In this document: positions 60,685 through 64,000 of the stretch, one piece after another
Layout of the letters: each line of letters starts with the position of its first letter
Numbering within the stretch: the first letter of the stretch is position 1
From: Herbaspirillum sp.
GTDB lineage: Bacteria > Pseudomonadota > Gammaproteobacteria > Burkholderiales > Burkholderiaceae_D
DNA: 64,000 bases
Reading direction: 5' to 3'
NCBI RefSeq assembly: GCF_017744395.1
Contig: NZ_JAGIBI010000006.1
Coordinates: 1 to 64,000 of the forward strand
Program-made: the position numbers and the translations under genes
Notes under the pieces: generated by a model
Databases searched by the model: none
Told to the model about the DNA's origin: nothing
What the model saw: only the letters and a program-made list of their open reading frames with translations

Positions 60685-61914
60685 TCAGGAGGCAGATGCC
60701 GTACCGGCCTGCGCCGTGCGCATTTGCGCCCATAGCGCGGCCGTCATGAACGCCAGGATCATGACGCCATTGTTATGCGTCATGAACGCTTGTGTCAGGC
60801 CGAAGGCGATATAGCTCAGCATCAGCATGAGGCCGGCCAGCGCGTACCTGCGCTCTTGCGGGCCGTCGCGCAAATGGCGGGCGAACAGTGCCAGCGGCGT
60901 GCCGTACAGGATCAACAAAACCAGCAAGCCAGGGATGCCGCGTTTGACAAGCGCATCCAGATATTCGTTGTGTAGGTGGGTGTGCTCCAGCACGATCGGC
61001 GCGGCCAGGCCTTGCTCCACGAGTTCAGCCTTGCGTTTCATCATGCCTTCCTTGCCCCATCCGAGCGCCAAACGTTCCGGAGCGATCAACACGCCGACAC
61101 GCCACATTTCCAGACGGGCGCCAACCGACGTGTCGGCAGTTTTTGTGTCGTTCTTTTGGGCGTAAGCCTGCCCTTCGGTAACTGCCTGTTCGATCCGGTT
61201 CTTGATGCCGGTTTGCGGAATCATCCACAACGCGGCGATGACGACCACGCCCGCGGCGATAAGGTTGCGAACCATGGCGCCGTTGCCATCCCTGATCAGC
61301 ATGATCAAGGCCGGCAATACGCATACCGGAGCGGCAATCCAGCTCCCCCGGCTGCCGCTGATGAACGATGCTGCCAACCCGCTTGCGGCGCCCACTATCA
61401 GCAACAAGATCCAGACTCCTGCGCGGCGTTGGTTTTTTGCCCAGGAAATGCCGCATGCGCAGGTGATGGCCAGAACCATCGCAATGTTGCCGTATTGAAT
61501 CGGATTGGTGCTTCCGCCCGGCCGGTCGAGATGGAGGATCTTCAACTGCCAAATGCTTAGCAGCACCGCACCGATGCCGCCAACGGCCAGTCCTGCCCAG
61601 AAGGCGGCCGGTCGCGGAGGATAGGCCAGCAACAGCAACAGTGCCGGAATGGCAAGCAGGAAGCGCGAAGGTGGATCGTATTCGGCGCCGGGGGCGTGAT
61701 GCATCAGGTTGATTGCACTATTGACCACAAAATAGAGAGCGAAGACCAGGATCAGTATCTTGTCTTCCGTGCCCAAGCTGAATCGTCTGGCGGAGCGTTT
61801 TATTAGATAAACGGAACCGGCCAGGAGCATCACGGCGCCCAGGGAGAACCCGCTGGGTACGACCAAAGCGAGCGCCGAGAATAGTAGGATCGCCAGGGAT
61901 GTATAGAGGGACAT
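60685..61914 (-). CDS. O-antigen ligase family protein (WaaL-like)
   Basis: A 409-residue polytopic membrane protein with about ten to twelve hydrophobic segments. The Wzy_C-type core is seen in FISGSRGSWIAAPVCVLP near 190 and, in the large periplasmic loop, LEHTHLHNEYLDALVKRGIPG near 305-325, whose histidine is a feature of WaaL ligases. Polymerases (Wzy) share the same domain, so ligase versus polymerase is not settled; linkage to msbA and core-type transferases favours ligase. The ribosome site is weak. Confidence 0.82.
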   Translation of the reverse strand: MSLYTSLAILLFSALALVVPSGFSLGAVMLLAGSVYLIKRSARRFSLGTEDKILILVFALYFVVNSAINLMHHAPGAEYDPPSRFLLAIPALLLLLAYPPRPAAFWAGLAVGGIGAVLLSIWQLKILHLDRPGGSTNPIQYGNIAMVLAITCACGISWAKNQRRAGVWILLLIVGAASGLAASFISGSRGSWIAAPVCVLPALIMLIRDGNGAMVRNLIAAGVVVIAALWMIPQTGIKNRIEQAVTEGQAYAQKNDTKTADTSVGARLEMWRVGVLIAPERLALGWGKEGMMKRKAELVEQGLAAPIVLEHTHLHNEYLDALVKRGIPGLLVLLILYGTPLALFARHLRDGPQERRYALAGLMLMLSYIAFGLTQAFMTHNNGVMILAFMTAALWAQMRTAQAGTASAS

Positions 61915-62045
61915 GGGTGGTCGTCAGGAGAGCTGGGCCTGATGGGCCGTCTCTTCTATCTGTAAATTGAGGAAACCCAGCATTCTAATGCATGGGGCTA
62001 TGCTTGGCCCCCGGTATCGCGCGGCAGGAGCCTGTCTATGGGGGG

Positions 62046-63509
62046 TCACATCAGAATAATGTCGTACTGCTCCTGCTGATAATCACTCTGCACCTGCAAC
62101 GAAATCGGCTTGCCGATGAAATCCCCCAGCATCGCCAGATGCTGCGATTCCTCCTCCAGGAACATATCGACCACCACTTGTGAAGCCAGGATGCGGAATT
62201 CCTTCGGATTGAACTGCTTGGCTTCGCGCATCACTTCGCGCAGGATTTCGTAGCACACCGTGCGCGCGGTCTTGACCTGGCCGCGGCCCTTGCAGGCGGG
62301 GCAGGTCTCGCACAGGATGTGAGCCAGCGATTCGCGGGTGCGCTTGCGGGTCATTTCCACCAGGCCCAGCGTCGAGAAGCCCGAGACCGAGATCTTGGTG
62401 CGGTCGCGCTGCAATGCCTTGCCCAGTTCGGCCAGCACCGCGGTGCGGTGCTCCAGGCTTTCCATGTCGATGAAATCGAGGATGATGATGCCGCCCAGGT
62501 TGCGCAGGCGCAGTTGGCGGGCGATGGCGTGGGCCGCTTCCAGGTTGGTCTTGAAGATGGTGTCGTCGAAGTTGCGGCCGTTGACGAAGCTGCCGGTGTT
62601 GACGTCGATGGTGGTCATCGCCTCGGTCTGGTCGACGATCAGGTAGCCGCCCGACTTCAGGTCCACGCGCCTGCCCAGCGCGCGTTCGATTTCTTCTTCC
62701 ACGCCGTACAAATCGAACAGCGGCCGTTCGCCGCGGTAGTGCGTGAGCTTGGTCAGTACCGACGGCGTATAGAGCGCGCCGAACTCTTGCAGCATGCGGA
62801 AGTTCTCGCGCGAGTCGACCTGGATGGTCGCGGTGTCGTCGTTGACGAAGTCGCGCAGCACGCGCTGGGCCAGGGACAGGTCCTGGTGCAGCAGCGCTGG
62901 CGCCGGATTGGTCTTGCTTTGCTTGACGATGGTGGCCCAGGTCTTGCGCAGGTACTCGACGTCCATTTGCAGGTCGGAGTCCGAGGCGTCCTCGGCCATG
63001 GTGCGGATGATGAAGCCGCCTTTTTCTTCCGGCGGCAGCAGCGCCTGCACCTTGCTGCGCAGCAGTTCGCGCTCGGCTTCGTTCTCGATGCGCTGGGAGA
63101 TGCCGATGTGCTTGTCCTGCGGCAGGTAGACCAGCATGCGGCCGGCGATCGATATCTGCGTGGACAGCCGCGCGCCCTTGGTGCCGATCGGGTCCTTGAT
63201 GACCTGCACGGTCACGGTCTGGCCGTCGTGCAGCAGTTTCTCGATCGGGATGGCAGGGGCGTTCTGGCCGTCGTGCGGGCGCGCTTCCCAGATGTCGGCC
63301 ACGTGCAGGAAGGCGGCGCGTTCCAGGCCGATGTCGATGAAGGCCGATTGCATGCCGGGCAGCACGCGCACCACCTTGCCCAGGTAGATATTGCCAGCCA
63401 GGCCGCGCGAGAGCGTGCGTTCGATGTGCAGTTCCTGCACGGCGCCCTGCAGGATCAGCGCCACGCGCGTCTCCTGCGGGGTGATGTTGATCAGAATGTC
63501 TTCGCTCAT
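62046..63509 (-). CDS. rng: ribonuclease G
   Basis: A 487-residue endoribonuclease of the RNase E/G family, used in 16S rRNA 5' maturation and mRNA decay. The N-terminal S1 domain (about 38-120; GNIYLGKVVRVLPGMQSAFIDIG in pieces) leads to the DNase I-like catalytic core with VDVNTGSFV and ILDFIDMES (metal-binding Asp). The zinc-link is CPACKGRG near 405. The length matches RNase G, not the longer RNase E. ATG 63509 overlaps the maf stop (63506-63509). Confidence 0.95.
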   Translation of the reverse strand: MSEDILINITPQETRVALILQGAVQELHIERTLSRGLAGNIYLGKVVRVLPGMQSAFIDIGLERAAFLHVADIWEARPHDGQNAPAIPIEKLLHDGQTVTVQVIKDPIGTKGARLSTQISIAGRMLVYLPQDKHIGISQRIENEAERELLRSKVQALLPPEEKGGFIIRTMAEDASDSDLQMDVEYLRKTWATIVKQSKTNPAPALLHQDLSLAQRVLRDFVNDDTATIQVDSRENFRMLQEFGALYTPSVLTKLTHYRGERPLFDLYGVEEEIERALGRRVDLKSGGYLIVDQTEAMTTIDVNTGSFVNGRNFDDTIFKTNLEAAHAIARQLRLRNLGGIIILDFIDMESLEHRTAVLAELGKALQRDRTKISVSGFSTLGLVEMTRKRTRESLAHILCETCPACKGRGQVKTARTVCYEILREVMREAKQFNPKEFRILASQVVVDMFLEEESQHLAMLGDFIGKPISLQVQSDYQQEQYDIILM

Positions 63510-64000
63510 AGGATACGAACGCCCGCTTTTTGTAATAGTTGCGCCGTCTCGAACAGCGGCAGGCCCATGATACCGGAATGGCTGCCGACGATATTGGAGA
63601 TGAACATCGATGCCAGCCCCTGGATGCCGTAGGCGCCGGCCTTGTCGTAGGGTTCGAGCGTGCGGCAGTAGGCCTCGATCGCTTCGCTGCCGAGTTCGGC
63701 GAAGCTGACGTCGGACTGCTGGGTGATTTGCCAGATATCGGTTTCCACGCCCATGGTCAGCCCCACCGCGATGCTGGTCAGCACCTGGTGGGTGCGGCCG
63801 GACAGGCGGGTGATCATCTGCACCGCTTCGGCGTGGTCGGCCGGCTTGCCCAGGATCAGGCCGTCGATGACCACCGTGGTGTCGGCCGCGAGGATCGGAC
63901 GGTGCGGCAACTGGCGCAGGATCATGGTGTGCTGCGCGCTGTTGAGCTTGTCGCGGGTGACGCGGGCGACATAGTCCTCCGGGCTCTCGTTGGTCAGCAC
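63506..64000 (-). CDS. maf: Maf-family nucleotide pyrophosphatase, YhdE type (5'-truncated by the window)
   Basis: The last 164 codons of a Maf protein; the N-terminal part (family start with SxSPRR) lies beyond 64000, so the true start is not seen. Visible features are PHRPILAADTTVVIDGLILGKP, with the catalytic aspartate, LSGRTHQVLT and the end DKAGAYGIQGLASMFI with VGLPLFET-like GIMGLPLFETAQL. YhdE-type Maf enzymes hydrolyse dTTP, UTP and related non-canonical nucleotides. maf followed by overlapping rng is the E. coli order as well. Confidence 0.92.
   Translation of the reverse strand: MLTNESPEDYVARVTRDKLNSAQHTMILRQLPHRPILAADTTVVIDGLILGKPADHAEAVQMITRLSGRTHQVLTSIAVGLTMGVETDIWQITQQSDVSFAELGSEAIEAYCRTLEPYDKAGAYGIQGLASMFISNIVGSHSGIMGLPLFETAQLLQKAGVRIL

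Overview
This window is a stretch of high-GC bacterial chromosome. Gene content and order point to a betaproteobacterium of the Burkholderiales, most likely Oxalobacteraceae (Herbaspirillum-like). The taxonomy is an inference from protein character and synteny; no 16S gene is present. Almost all of the window is conserved core or housekeeping sequence. I see no prophage, insertion sequence, CRISPR array, restriction or toxin system, and no tRNA gene. One structural RNA, the small SRP RNA (ffs), is present.

Layout: 1-9.8 kb holds small accessory genes: a nucleoside deoxyribosyltransferase, an AhpD-like protein, a YqjI-type PadR regulator with twin palindromic operators, exonuclease I (sbcB), two tandem paralogous lipoproteins, a RutG-like permease and the ZntB zinc transporter. 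9.8-16.4 kb holds glnS, a LytS/LytTR-type two-component operon with a 2TM protein, a glycerophosphodiesterase and an acid-shock-like basic periplasmic peptide. 16.6-22 kb holds alaS, a Nudix hydrolase, a TusA-like protein and a membrane-anchored glutamate-synthase-like protein. 22.6-25.4 kb holds scpB overlapping rluB. 25.5-34.3 kb is the classic translation/transcription cluster rimP-nusA-infB-rbfA-truB-typA, with a consensus promoter and a probable attenuator in the rimP leader. A 608-base intergenic region after typA has two intrinsic terminators and candidate small RNAs.

34.9-38.2 kb holds dusA, a riboflavin block (ribB with a degenerate RibA-like tail, ribH) and nusB. 38.3-48.7 kb holds an aminotransferase, a membrane-anchored lytic transglycosylase, ubiD, ffs, glucokinase, a TPR/glycosyltransferase fusion, an FAH-family hydrolase and an RhlE-type RNA helicase. 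48.8-53.1 kb holds gluQRS joined to a YhaJ-like LysR gene, divergent from a YhaK-like pirin, then a WrbA-like flavoprotein and trhO. 53.2-56.7 kb is dnaE. 56.8-64 kb is a minus-strand block in the order maf-rng, then an O-antigen-ligase-like gene, msbA and two glycosyltransferases. This is a small LPS assembly/export group placed downstream of rng.

No clearly new system was found. The observations most worth a second look are the candidate small RNAs with anti-Shine-Dalgarno motifs after typA, the rimP leader attenuator, the twin operators of the YqjI-like regulator, the RibBX-type degenerate fusion, the Asr-like peptide and the pirin-leader inverted repeat.
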